This document shows, piece after piece, positions 45,151-52,954 of a stretch of 61,803 nucleotides of DNA. The notes beneath the pieces are model-generated. The model saw nothing but the letters and a program-made list of their open reading frames with translations. It was not told where the DNA came from and did no database searches. The stretch is from an uncultured Anaerolineales bacterium (GTDB taxonomy: Bacteria; Chloroflexota; Anaerolineae; Anaerolineales; UBA4823). Numbering within the stretch: position 1 is the first letter of the stretch; the number at the start of each line of letters is the position of its first letter. The DNA is taken from positions 1 through 61,803 of the forward strand of contig CALFWB010000029.1 in the NCBI GenBank assembly GCA_937928795.1. Reading direction: 5' to 3'. Both the position numbers and the translations under genes were made by a program.

Positions 45151-45839
45151 GGAATCGAGAATTGAGCAATCCGATCGGCGCAAAATTCCGTATGATCCCA
45201 GGTACGAAAGCCAATCCCACCCTCTTTATAAGTGTCATCTTGAGCTTGGAGCACTTGTTGTCCGTCAATTAATACGGTGAAGAGGTTGTCTCGGACGATA
45301 ATTTCAACATTGTGAGGTGTGTTGTAGATTGGATATCCATTGGGGATCGGAGTTTTTGCAATGGGTTGCCAAATCTCTTTTCCGTTCACCCATTTGCGGA
45401 TGACAAATGCCTGTAAGCCCGGATCATACTGGAAGATATATCCATTGGCGCCTTTTTGGTTATAGACGGTGCGGAAGAAGATGCCGTACCCATTTCCCTG
45501 ATAAAGCAAGGCGTTTTCCAATCGAATCGTGTAATTTTCTCGCTGGGTGTTCATGGAACAGGTGTTATACACCTGAGTCCCTTTATCGAGACAAATCTTG
45601 CCATTGGTTGTTACGGGTTTTCCGTAGAAGGTTTTCCAATTTGCTAGCGAATCGAACGAATCTTCACAAAGCACTTTGGGCGAACAGACAGAGGTCAAGT
45701 TGATGACGGCGGCTACGTCGCAAAAGGCCTTCCCCACCGAAACGCCCATCATCTGCAACGCAAGAATCACCGTAAGCGCAATCAGGCTAATTAAAAGAGC
45801 ATATTCAACGAATCCCTGCCCTCTCTCATGGGAATGCAT
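45147..45839 (-). CDS. Flp-type pilin fused to a LamG/DUF1080-like domain
   Basis: The 230-residue protein begins MHSHERG-QGFVEYALLISLIALTVILAL. That is a Flp/type IVb pilin leader: cleavage after G7 would leave Glu at position +5, as in class III signal peptides, followed by one hydrophobic helix. Instead of ending near residue 55, it continues with a Cys-containing domain (residues 60-230) of concanavalin A-like type (SFDSLANWKTFYGKP, VEIIVRDNLFTVLIDGQQVLQAQDDTYKEGGIGFRT) as in DUF1080/LamG proteins that bind or cut glycans. AAGGAGG lies 6 bp before the ATG. No other tad genes are in the window. A glycan-binding minor pilin is a reasonable inference. Confidence 0.82.
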   Translation of the reverse strand: MHSHERGQGFVEYALLISLIALTVILALQMMGVSVGKAFCDVAAVINLTSVCSPKVLCEDSFDSLANWKTFYGKPVTTNGKICLDKGTQVYNTCSMNTQRENYTIRLENALLYQGNGYGIFFRTVYNQKGANGYIFQYDPGLQAFVIRKWVNGKEIWQPIAKTPIPNGYPIYNTPHNVEIIVRDNLFTVLIDGQQVLQAQDDTYKEGGIGFRTWDHTEFCADRIAQFSIP

Positions 45840-45915
45840 CAGGCACCTCCTTAAGTATTGCTCTGCAGCTTAGAAACGATGATAAAAAATGCGGTTTCAC
45901 ATTTGAGTCCATTGC

Positions 45916-45929
45916 AGAAAGTACTTTCT
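45916..45929. promoter_or_regulatory. 14-bp perfect palindrome upstream of the pilin fusion (possible operator)
   Basis: AGAAAGTACTTTCT is perfectly self-complementary and lies about 77 bp upstream of the pilin fusion start, within the probable 5' leader. It may be a protein binding site; evidence is limited to symmetry and position. Confidence 0.35.
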
Positions 45930-46195
45930 TAGCCCAAGGGAGCAAAGCACAAAGACTTTTGAGACCGCCTCCACATTTATTGCAATCTCTTTGGCAATCG
46001 GTTTTTTGCATAAATCTTCCCGTTATTTGCACCTTAGAGCTTGGTGTCAAGATTATTTTTTCGGCAGTGGGCTCATCTCTTTTTATTTTACAAAACGATG
46101 CAAGCCTTGTTCCTAACAGATTTGAAAAAAGCCATCGGATATCCCTTACAAATTTGTCATCTACCCAGAAATGGCTGCCCTTTGCTGCATAGGAG

Positions 46196-46318
46196 ATGCT
46201 CCAAGTTGCAAGAGAGAACCTAATTGCTCAAATTGATGAAACTCAAGCCCATTCAGTTTACGAAAGTGCTACCAAATTCGTGAGTCAAATCGAAGCAGGG
46301 CTACAGGGACGCAATTAA
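46196..46318 (+). CDS. Possible 40-residue small protein
   Basis: An ATG with AGGAG directly in front (too close for ideal initiation) opens 40 codons, beginning MLQVARENLIAQID and ending QIEAGLQGRN. Composition is protein-like, with amphipathic helix potential. An in-frame TAG lies just upstream, so it is not an extension of a longer frame. It may be a remnant of a larger gene. No family was recognised. Confidence 0.25.
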   Translation: MLQVARENLIAQIDETQAHSVYESATKFVSQIEAGLQGRN

Positions 46319-46431
46319 TCGAAACCATCCCCTATTGCCAAATGAACCCCAAGCCCTTAAGAAACAGCCGGCTAGATTTGATAAAGGGTTTGGTAACCGG
46401 TGCCGTTCCACTTGGCGGCTAACAGCGTTAA

Positions 46432-48126
46432 TTAGGGCGATGCGGCTTCAAGGTGACTGCTAGCGACCGCCTTATCCGAAGCGATAATCGTCACCCCATT
46501 GCGTTTCAGGTAGCCTAAATAAGGGCGGGCGCCATTATAGGCAATCCATCCTTCAAGGTTGAAAGCTAATACACCCTCGGCGAGGATCCACTCCCCGTTA
46601 TACTTGCGGGCGATATGGACATGCGTGCCGGTAGAGGTGCCTCCTTCGCAAGATGGATGACCAATCGGATCGCCCGCATTGACTTTTGCCCCCAACGGCA
46701 CCCGATCTTTCGTGGCAACGTGTAGGTAAAAAATTGCCCAGCCGGTGCGGTCGTCTCCATCTTCGTCTAAATCCAACACAACTTCACCGACATCCACATA
46801 CGTCACCACACCATCCGCAACGGCCGTCACCCATTGTTCGGTAGGCACGCAGCCTGAGGCAACCGAAGGTGGGGCAAAGTCTATGGCAGCAAAGGGTTGA
46901 CCGGTGCCCCAAGCGGTGTGTGGTCCGCCGGTATATGCCCAAACACCGCCGGGTAGGAAGGGCAAGCGCAAGGGTGGCTGTTCTAAACTGCCGGGGATGT
47001 GCGGTTCATCGTTTGCCCATGGATCGCCGAAGAGTTGTTGATAGGTTTGCGCAAAACCTTGCGGGCTGACCGCCCACTGGTACGCGTCATCACCTAGAAG
47101 GGCATTGAAGTAATAGTGCAAGGCAGCCGTTGCAGCGTTGAGCCAGGGATCAAAACGCTCTTCGCGTCCGTTCTCAAACTCCAAGCCTAGCAATTGACCG
47201 GCGCGAAAACCATAGTAACCGTTGTTAAGCAGATTAGCTGTCCAGATTAGTTGACTATATAGCCCCTTACGATAAGGATTGCGGTAACCGAGGGGATAAG
47301 TCAAGTCATCCTGACTCGGTTGCGGGTTGGTTAAAGCAGCCGAATGGTATTCCAATAAGGCAAGCAGAATCATCGGGCTAACGCTATAATGACGGGCGAC
47401 ATAATCCACGATGTCTGCCGCCGAGCGCGTGGCACGAGCAGCGTATTCCCGGTACCCATTCAACCAACCCGGCTGTTGAGCAACAAAAGCTGCGCTGTCG
47501 AAGGCTTTGGCGCGCGGCCCATTGACAAACACACTATCGGGGATGATTTTATAAGGGCTGCCCCATAGAGGGTTGTAATAGATGGGGATTTTCATCGGCA
47601 TGCCCGGCGGCATGGTGGTCGCCGACTGGGGGATAAAGGGGTTGGCTTCGAGAATTTCTGCCACGCTTGTGTTGAAGCGCAACGCAAGCAGCGGCAAAGT
47701 ATCACCGCTCTGGGCTATGTAATCCACTAGCTCGCCAGGGGTGTAGATCGGCCGGGTTGGGAGAGGAGTGATTTGCGGGGCGGGAGTGGAATTTTCTTGC
47801 CATGCTTGGGCAAATGCGGGCAACGGTTCAACCTCAGCTTGGTTGGGGACAGGGAAGTTACAACCGCCGAGGAGGAGAGCAAGGATTAGGAGATAGCGGA
47901 GAAATGGGAGGAAACCCTTACCCTTCGACAGACTCAGGGCAGCGCCCCTAACCCCTCTCCCTAAGGGAGAGGGACATCCCTCACCCCTAACCCCTCTCCC
48001 TAAGGGAGAGGGGAATTTATGTTTTCTCGCTCTATGGGTGGGGGACTTAGGGTATGGGTGTCCCGGGTGTTGGTGTATAGGTCGGTCGTGCAATCTTGGT
48101 AACATACGATCCATAAGGGCGGGCAA
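46432..48126 (-). CDS. LysM / transglycosylase-like / M23 lipoprotein (fourth of four tandem paralogues)
   Basis: The 564-codon frame begins inside the upstream gene. The real signal peptide is near residues 70-92 (FLPFLRYLLILALLLGGC, lipobox LGGC) and is preceded by about 30 residues read through a CCCCTCTCCC-type DNA repeat (FPSPLGRGVRGEG). Mature domains: LysM (about 133-183, IAQSGDTLPLLALRFN), a helical lysozyme-like region with MILLALLEYHSA, and an M23 domain with GGPHTAW, FAAIDFAPP, AIFYLHV and GTHVHIARKYNGEW (zinc ligand pattern). It is the last of an operon of four such genes. It likely cuts peptidoglycan strands or peptides at the cell surface. The start is unresolved. Confidence 0.8.
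   Translation of the reverse strand: MPALMDRMLPRLHDRPIHQHPGHPYPKSPTHRARKHKFPSPLGRGVRGEGCPSPLGRGVRGAALSLSKGKGFLPFLRYLLILALLLGGCNFPVPNQAEVEPLPAFAQAWQENSTPAPQITPLPTRPIYTPGELVDYIAQSGDTLPLLALRFNTSVAEILEANPFIPQSATTMPPGMPMKIPIYYNPLWGSPYKIIPDSVFVNGPRAKAFDSAAFVAQQPGWLNGYREYAARATRSAADIVDYVARHYSVSPMILLALLEYHSAALTNPQPSQDDLTYPLGYRNPYRKGLYSQLIWTANLLNNGYYGFRAGQLLGLEFENGREERFDPWLNAATAALHYYFNALLGDDAYQWAVSPQGFAQTYQQLFGDPWANDEPHIPGSLEQPPLRLPFLPGGVWAYTGGPHTAWGTGQPFAAIDFAPPSVASGCVPTEQWVTAVADGVVTYVDVGEVVLDLDEDGDDRTGWAIFYLHVATKDRVPLGAKVNAGDPIGHPSCEGGTSTGTHVHIARKYNGEWILAEGVLAFNLEGWIAYNGARPYLGYLKRNGVTIIASDKAVASSHLEAASP
47921..48015. repeat. CCCCTCTCCC-type hairpin repeats inside the fourth M23 lipoprotein gene
   Basis: Two units of CCCCTCTCCCT-A-AGGGAGAGGGG, each an 11-bp perfect stem with a 1-nt loop, lie behind a CCCTTCGACAGACTCAGGGCA module. 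On the minus strand they are translated in frame as SPLGRGVRGEG-type peptides directly before the signal peptide. Confidence 0.8.
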
Positions 48127-49489
48127 TCACTTGTTGCCCATCTTTCTCAAGAGTGCCTTCGTAAGGTTTCTCGCCGGCTTGGGCAACCCAACCATCCAAC
48201 ACAAACGGGATTGTCCCAGCAGCCGGAATCCACTCTCCATTATACTTGCGGGCGATGTGAACATGCGTGCCGGTTGCCCGTCCTCCTTCACAAGACGGTT
48301 GCCCAATCCGTTCGCCGCTTCTTAAGCGTTGTCCCACTGAAACGCGTCCTGCTTCAGCGATGTGAAGATAAAGCACTGCCCAACCACTTTGCTCGAATCC
48401 ATCTGCAGGTACGCCATTCGGATCATCCAAATCCAAGACCACAGCACCAAACTCCGAGCGCACGACCACGCCATCCGCCACAGCAGTCACCCATGCATCA
48501 GTGGGAACACAGCCATGGTCATAGGTGGCAGGGGCGAAATCGAGCGCCGCCATCGCTCCTTCTGTCTCCCAAACCACGTGCGGTCCGCTGGTGAATGCCC
48601 ACATTCGCCCGACCTCAAATGGCAAGATGAAGGGTGGCTGAGTTAGCCCTTGGGGGAGCAAGGGTTCAACGCCTGCCGCCCTTCGCTCAAAATCGCCAAA
48701 CAAGCGCCGATGGACTGCTAAAAGCCCATTTTCGGGATGCAAGGCTTGACGCGCCGTGTCTGCATCGTAAAACGCAAAAAAGTAAAGCGCCGCTACGCTG
48801 CCGGCATTCCAGCTTGGATCAAGAGATAGAGCAGAGCCATCTCGCAAGGGTACTTCGGAAAACTCGCCATTTTTCCATCCGTAATAAGCGGCGGACAGAC
48901 GACTAGCTGCCCAACTCAGTTGGCGGAACATCCCTTGACGGCGGAAATCGGTATTCCCCAGTAAATAATCGCTTTGAACATCTTGGCGCAAGTCTCCGCT
49001 CACGCATCCACAGCGCATTTCCAGCAGAGAAAGCAATAAGCGGGGATTGATCGAGTTTTCCAGCGCCACCCGCTGGAGGATTTCTGCTGCGCTCGTCCAA
49101 GCCGTGCTTTTCAGGTATTCGCGGTGTCCTTTGAGAAATCCGCTGGTCTGATCCAAATAAGCTTGGACATCGAAATCAATCGCCGAGGGGGAAAACACCA
49201 CTTCGCTGTCGGGTAGGTAAAAGTGAAGTGAATTTGGCGAGGTAGGCTTCACTCGCTTGGATATCGATGTTGGGGTTAGAGAGGGTAAAGGCTGATAGGA
49301 ATCTCCTTGTTCAAAAGGCTCGGGCGAGGCAAAGTTTGCTTGAAGCAACAACACGGTCGGACTTGGCAAAGCCTGAACCTGAGAGGCGCTTGCCGAACTT
49401 TGACAAGCGCTAAGCACGATCAACATCACACTACCCACCCCGCTCACCCAAACACGCAGGCATGAGAGGACTTTATCGAAGCTCTGCAT
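48047..49489 (-). CDS. Transglycosylase-like / M23 lipoprotein without LysM (third tandem paralogue)
   Basis: The start at 49489 (MQSFDKVLSCLRVW) lies 17 bp inside the preceding gene; an upstream ATG at 49522 is possible. The signal peptide ends in lipobox LSAC. A Pro/Ser/Thr-rich linker (about 30-85) replaces the LysM domain of its paralogues. Then come the shared FYLPDSEVVFSPSAIDFDVQAYL region, the lysozyme-like segment INPRLLLSLLEMRCG, and the M23 domain (SGPHVVW, AALDFAP, VLYLHIAEAG, GTHVHIARKYNGEW). LysM loss suggests functional divergence in wall targeting. It is the third gene of the operon. Confidence 0.84.
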   Translation of the reverse strand: MQSFDKVLSCLRVWVSGVGSVMLIVLSACQSSASASQVQALPSPTVLLLQANFASPEPFEQGDSYQPLPSLTPTSISKRVKPTSPNSLHFYLPDSEVVFSPSAIDFDVQAYLDQTSGFLKGHREYLKSTAWTSAAEILQRVALENSINPRLLLSLLEMRCGCVSGDLRQDVQSDYLLGNTDFRRQGMFRQLSWAASRLSAAYYGWKNGEFSEVPLRDGSALSLDPSWNAGSVAALYFFAFYDADTARQALHPENGLLAVHRRLFGDFERRAAGVEPLLPQGLTQPPFILPFEVGRMWAFTSGPHVVWETEGAMAALDFAPATYDHGCVPTDAWVTAVADGVVVRSEFGAVVLDLDDPNGVPADGFEQSGWAVLYLHIAEAGRVSVGQRLRSGERIGQPSCEGGRATGTHVHIARKYNGEWIPAAGTIPFVLDGWVAQAGEKPYEGTLEKDGQQVIARPYGSYVTKIARPTYTPTPGTPIP

Positions 49490-51071
49490 CGCTGAGCATG
49501 ATGAAGGACTTGCGGGAGGCATTGATGTTGGCTACAACGACTTGATCGCCGCGCACCAAAAAGCCTTTATAGGCTTCCTCACCTGCCACGGCGATCCAAC
49601 CACTCAGGTTGAACGGCACGGGCCCATCGGCAGCGATCCACTCGCCATTGAATTTACGGGCGATATGGACATGTGTGCCGGTGGCAATCCCTCCTTCACA
49701 GGAAGGGTGTCCGAGGCGATCGCCCCGCGCCACCCACGTCCCAACCGGAACACTGCTTTCTGAGGAGACATGCAAGTAGATCAATACCCAGCCGGTCTGT
49801 TCCCGCCCGTCGCCATCTAGGTCCAAGACGACCAAGCCGCGTTCAGATCGCACCACTAGTCCGGCTGCCGAGGCGGTCACCCAAGCATTGGAGGCAACGC
49901 AGCCCGGCTCCAAAGAGGGCGGAGCAAAATCCAGCGCAGCATAGGAACCATCCCGCTCCCAAGCCCCGTGCGGCCCACCGGTGTAACTCCAGACCTGATT
50001 CGGCTCGAAAGGTAAGCTGAGCGGCGGCTGTTCCAAACCGGGTGGATAAAGAGGTTCAACCGCTGCAGCGCGCTCCCACGGGTCTCCAAACATCTGGCGG
50101 TAAAAGGCAGGAAAGCCCGTTTGGGGGTCAACCGCTTTCAGCCACCCTTGGCTATCATGGGTTTGGGCAAAATAATATAACAGCGCCACGCTTCCGGCAT
50201 TCAAGTCCGGCGCCAAACGGGCTCTGTAGCGGTCTTTGACAAAGGTTAGTTCGGTCAGTCGTCCCTCGCGCCACCCATAGTAACCGATCGAAAGCTGATT
50301 CACCGCCCAGACGAGTTGATGAAATAAGGCCGGCTGAAAAGGATCGATGTAGCCCATGGGGTAGCGCAATTGATTTGCTTCGCTCGGTTGACCATTGACC
50401 CACCCACTTTGATATTCCAAGAGAGCAAGCAACAAACGGGGATTGATCGAATTTTCGATGGCAACCCGCTGCAATACCTGAGCGCCGCTGACTGTGCCGG
50501 TGCTCTTCATCCACTCCTCATAGGTGCGCAATTTCCCTGAGGTGTGCGCCACGTAGGCTTCGACATCGAAATCGGCTGCCGAAGGAGAATAGACCAACTC
50601 ACTATCCGGCAGAATGCGTTCCGATGAGGTGGTATTCGCTAAGCGGCGAGGGATGAACAATAATTGTCCGGGTTGCAAGAGAGCCTTTTCGGGCAAAGGG
50701 TCTGGCGAGGTAATCTCGGTTGGCGAGACGCCAAAGCGCACTGCCACGGCTGGCAGGGTATCGCCCGCCTGGGCATTATAGAGAATGGGCAGGCTTTCAA
50801 CCGTCTCAGTTGGCAAGTTTGTCAGCGGCGTTGATGTTGCCAAAGCCAGGCTACCTTGCCCAACGGTGGTTGGCGACTCAAGGGTTGCGCTCGGCGTGGG
50901 TCGAATCACATAGGTCGGCGGTAAGGTGCCGGCGAAGAGAGCAAGCTCTTCAGGCAAAGTTGGCGAGGCTTGGGGTGGGATAAAGTATGGCGTGCTGAGA
51001 CAAGCCCAATGACTCACCACTAGGAAACCGAGTAGCAAAACAAGCGGCTTACGGCGGACGTTCTTGCTCAT
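49473..51071 (-). CDS. LysM / transglycosylase-like / M23 lipoprotein (second tandem paralogue)
   Basis: The 532-residue protein has a signal peptide with lipobox-like SHWAC (Cys24), a Pro/Thr-rich linker, a LysM domain (about 97-143, YNAQAGDTLPAVAVRFGV...PGQLLFIPRR), the conserved DSELVYSPSAADFDVEAYV region, a lysozyme-like helix with INPRLLLALLEYQSGW (possible catalytic Glu), and an M23 domain with TGGPHGAW, AALDFAPP and GTHVHIARKFNGEW. The ATG overlaps the stop of the first paralogue (ATGA). The whole layout suggests an outer-face peptidoglycan hydrolase with LysM binding to glycan. Confidence 0.87.
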   Translation of the reverse strand: MSKNVRRKPLVLLLGFLVVSHWACLSTPYFIPPQASPTLPEELALFAGTLPPTYVIRPTPSATLESPTTVGQGSLALATSTPLTNLPTETVESLPILYNAQAGDTLPAVAVRFGVSPTEITSPDPLPEKALLQPGQLLFIPRRLANTTSSERILPDSELVYSPSAADFDVEAYVAHTSGKLRTYEEWMKSTGTVSGAQVLQRVAIENSINPRLLLALLEYQSGWVNGQPSEANQLRYPMGYIDPFQPALFHQLVWAVNQLSIGYYGWREGRLTELTFVKDRYRARLAPDLNAGSVALLYYFAQTHDSQGWLKAVDPQTGFPAFYRQMFGDPWERAAAVEPLYPPGLEQPPLSLPFEPNQVWSYTGGPHGAWERDGSYAALDFAPPSLEPGCVASNAWVTASAAGLVVRSERGLVVLDLDGDGREQTGWVLIYLHVSSESSVPVGTWVARGDRLGHPSCEGGIATGTHVHIARKFNGEWIAADGPVPFNLSGWIAVAGEEAYKGFLVRGDQVVVANINASRKSFIMLSDAELR

Positions 51072-52609
51072 CGGCTGATCCGATTCTTCTTCGACTGGCC
51101 GGCATAGGCTTCAATTTCGACGCCATCGCGGCGCAAGAAGCCATCATAGGCGACGCCCGTACCGACCGAGACCCAACCATCTAACACAAATGGAATATTC
51201 TGATCGGCAGGAATCCATTCGCCATGATATTTGCGGGCGATGTGAACATGCGTGCCGCTTGACAAGCCACCTTCACACGAAGGATGACCGATGCGCTCAC
51301 CGGCTTTGAGATAGACGCCAACGCTAACCCGATCGCGGCTCTCAATATGCAGGTAAAGGAGCGCCCAACCCGTTTGCTCAAAACCATCAGCCGGGGAACT
51401 CTGCGGATCATCAACATCTTGGATGACAACTCCCTCTCCTACACGCACGATCGGCCCGTTCGCCATCGCCACGACCCACTCATCCGAAGGAACGCAACCC
51501 ACAGCTTCTCGGTCGGGAGCAAAATCGAGTGCGCCCCAAGCCGAACCGGTGTCCCATGCGCCATGCGGACCACCGGTAAAGACCCACTTGGCGCCCACCT
51601 CAAAGGGCAATTGGAAATGAGGTTGATAAAGCGCCGGCGGTAAGAGGGGTTCAATGGCATAGTCAAAAGGATAGCCAAACCAGCGCTGATAGGTTGCAAA
51701 GAGTCCTTCCTCGGAGACCGCTCGCCGCCAGCTTTCCAGCGGATAAAGTTGGGCAAAAAAGTGTTGCACTGCGGCTGTGCCGGCGTTGATGGTCGGGTCG
51801 ATGCGCAAAGTCGTCCCATCCACCAAATTCCACAACGCCAAGCCGTTCACCCGCCACAAATAATAGCCGCGGTTAAGTTGGTTGGCTGCCCACGCCAGTT
51901 GGCGATAGAGACTTTTGCGCTCTTCGTCAAACAATCCCATCGGATAGTTGCGTTGCTCTTTGGTAGGGTTGGGATTGCTCAGCCAACCGCTTTGGTATTC
52001 CAAAATTGCCAAGAGCAAGCGGGGGTTGACCGAATAATCCTGCGCCACACGCTGCACAACTTCAGCCGCTGTTTTCTTCTGGTCGTTGATCTCCTCTGTA
52101 TAGCGGGCAATATAGCCGGGCTGCTGGTTAATGAAGGCTGCTAAGTCAAAATGAACCGTCAGCGGGCCATAAACCAACTCGGAGTCGGGGATAATTTTGA
52201 AGGGCGGTGCGCTTCCTTGTGGTGTTGGTTGCGGAATGATCAACTCCTGCCCGACCTCAAGGACATTCGGGTCCCTTAATTGGTTTGCTGCGATGATCTG
52301 CTCCAGCGGCACGTTGTAAGCAAGGGCGATATTCCCCAATGTATCACCCGGCTTGACGGTGTAGCTTTCTGCCTCGCTTCGCAGAGGCGGGAGATCATGA
52401 GGAAAATCAGGAGTAGGGGTATAGATAGGTGAACCCGGCGGTCGCGTTGGGGGCAGAAAGGAAAAGGTGGTCGGCTTTACTTTATGATCAGGAGAGTCGG
52501 GAGCAATCCAGTCGGGCTTGCCAGATAGAGCGCTGCGTGCACAAGCCCAACCAGCCAATAAAACGCTTCCAATCCACAACCAAGCTGCTAACCGACGATG
52601 TAGTTGCAC
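51068..52609 (-). CDS. LysM / transglycosylase-like / M23 lipoprotein (first tandem paralogue)
   Basis: The 513-residue protein has a signal peptide ending in a lipobox (LAGWAC, Cys23), a proline-rich linker, the best LysM domain of the four (residues about 82-128, YTVKPGDTLGNIALAYNVPLEQIIAANQL), a helical domain with VNPRLLLAILEYQSGWLSNPNP and NYPMGLFD, and a C-terminal M23 domain (TGGPHGAW, GALDFAPD, ALLYLHIES, GTHVHIARKYHGEW). The GxPHxAW...DF plus HxH pattern fits M23 zinc ligands. It heads the operon; its 3' end overlaps the second paralogue by four bases. Confidence 0.9.
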   Translation of the reverse strand: MQLHRRLAAWLWIGSVLLAGWACARSALSGKPDWIAPDSPDHKVKPTTFSFLPPTRPPGSPIYTPTPDFPHDLPPLRSEAESYTVKPGDTLGNIALAYNVPLEQIIAANQLRDPNVLEVGQELIIPQPTPQGSAPPFKIIPDSELVYGPLTVHFDLAAFINQQPGYIARYTEEINDQKKTAAEVVQRVAQDYSVNPRLLLAILEYQSGWLSNPNPTKEQRNYPMGLFDEERKSLYRQLAWAANQLNRGYYLWRVNGLALWNLVDGTTLRIDPTINAGTAAVQHFFAQLYPLESWRRAVSEEGLFATYQRWFGYPFDYAIEPLLPPALYQPHFQLPFEVGAKWVFTGGPHGAWDTGSAWGALDFAPDREAVGCVPSDEWVVAMANGPIVRVGEGVVIQDVDDPQSSPADGFEQTGWALLYLHIESRDRVSVGVYLKAGERIGHPSCEGGLSSGTHVHIARKYHGEWIPADQNIPFVLDGWVSVGTGVAYDGFLRRDGVEIEAYAGQSKKNRISR

Positions 52610-52954
52610 TAGAGCCTCTCTATCAAAGATTTTACCTCATTTCCTCTCTCAAATCGGACGGATCATCTGCAAAGACTGTGCGCTTGCCCTCCTGCAACCG
52701 AGGTTCGCCGGTTGCGTTGGATGTCAGCTCGTATGGAGACCGATCGATTGTCGTTATCTGTTGTCGGTTTCAATACGCTGCTGCTCGAAATTTGAGAATA
52801 AGACTTTACAAAATGAATAAGACTTTAGTGGTAAGATATTCTTTGGGTTTACACCAGAAGATCCAAATCCACCACGCCAACCAAAGCTGTTTGCAGCGGC
52901 GCGGCTGAGTGGCTAGCCGTTGGGTGACTTAACCGCCGAAGGAGAACACCAACA
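52610..52954. other. Divergent region upstream of the M23 operon and the glycoside-hydrolase-like gene
   Basis: The 345-bp spacer contains a 13-nt direct repeat (GAATAAGACTTTA at 52796-52808 and 52815-52827, period 19). A weak plus-strand promoter reading TTTACA/TAAGAT overlaps it. Promoters for the minus-strand M23 operon were not clear. No coding potential was found. Confidence 0.5.
52796..52827 (+). repeat. Tandem 13-nt direct repeat near the promoter
   Basis: GAATAAGACTTTA occurs twice with a 19-bp period, about 130-160 bp upstream of the glycoside-hydrolase-like gene. The period is close to two helical turns, so the repeat may be a regulator site. Confidence 0.4.

Larger units (their letters stand above)
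45840..46431. other. Long spacer upstream of the pilin fusion gene
   Basis: This 592-bp gap is more A/T-rich than its surroundings. It contains the perfect 14-bp palindrome AGAAAGTACTTTCT (45916-45929), a possible minus-strand promoter with TTGACA at 46050-46045, and a 40-codon plus-strand ORF (46196-46318). No cyclic-di-GMP riboswitch motif was found although a pilin and c-di-GMP gene context suggested it. The rest shows nothing recognisable. Confidence 0.5.

Noticed and set aside
45840-46431. Cyclic-di-GMP riboswitch before the pilin fusion
   Set aside because: The conserved GEMM core was not found on either strand; only an A/T-rich leader and a short palindrome are visible.
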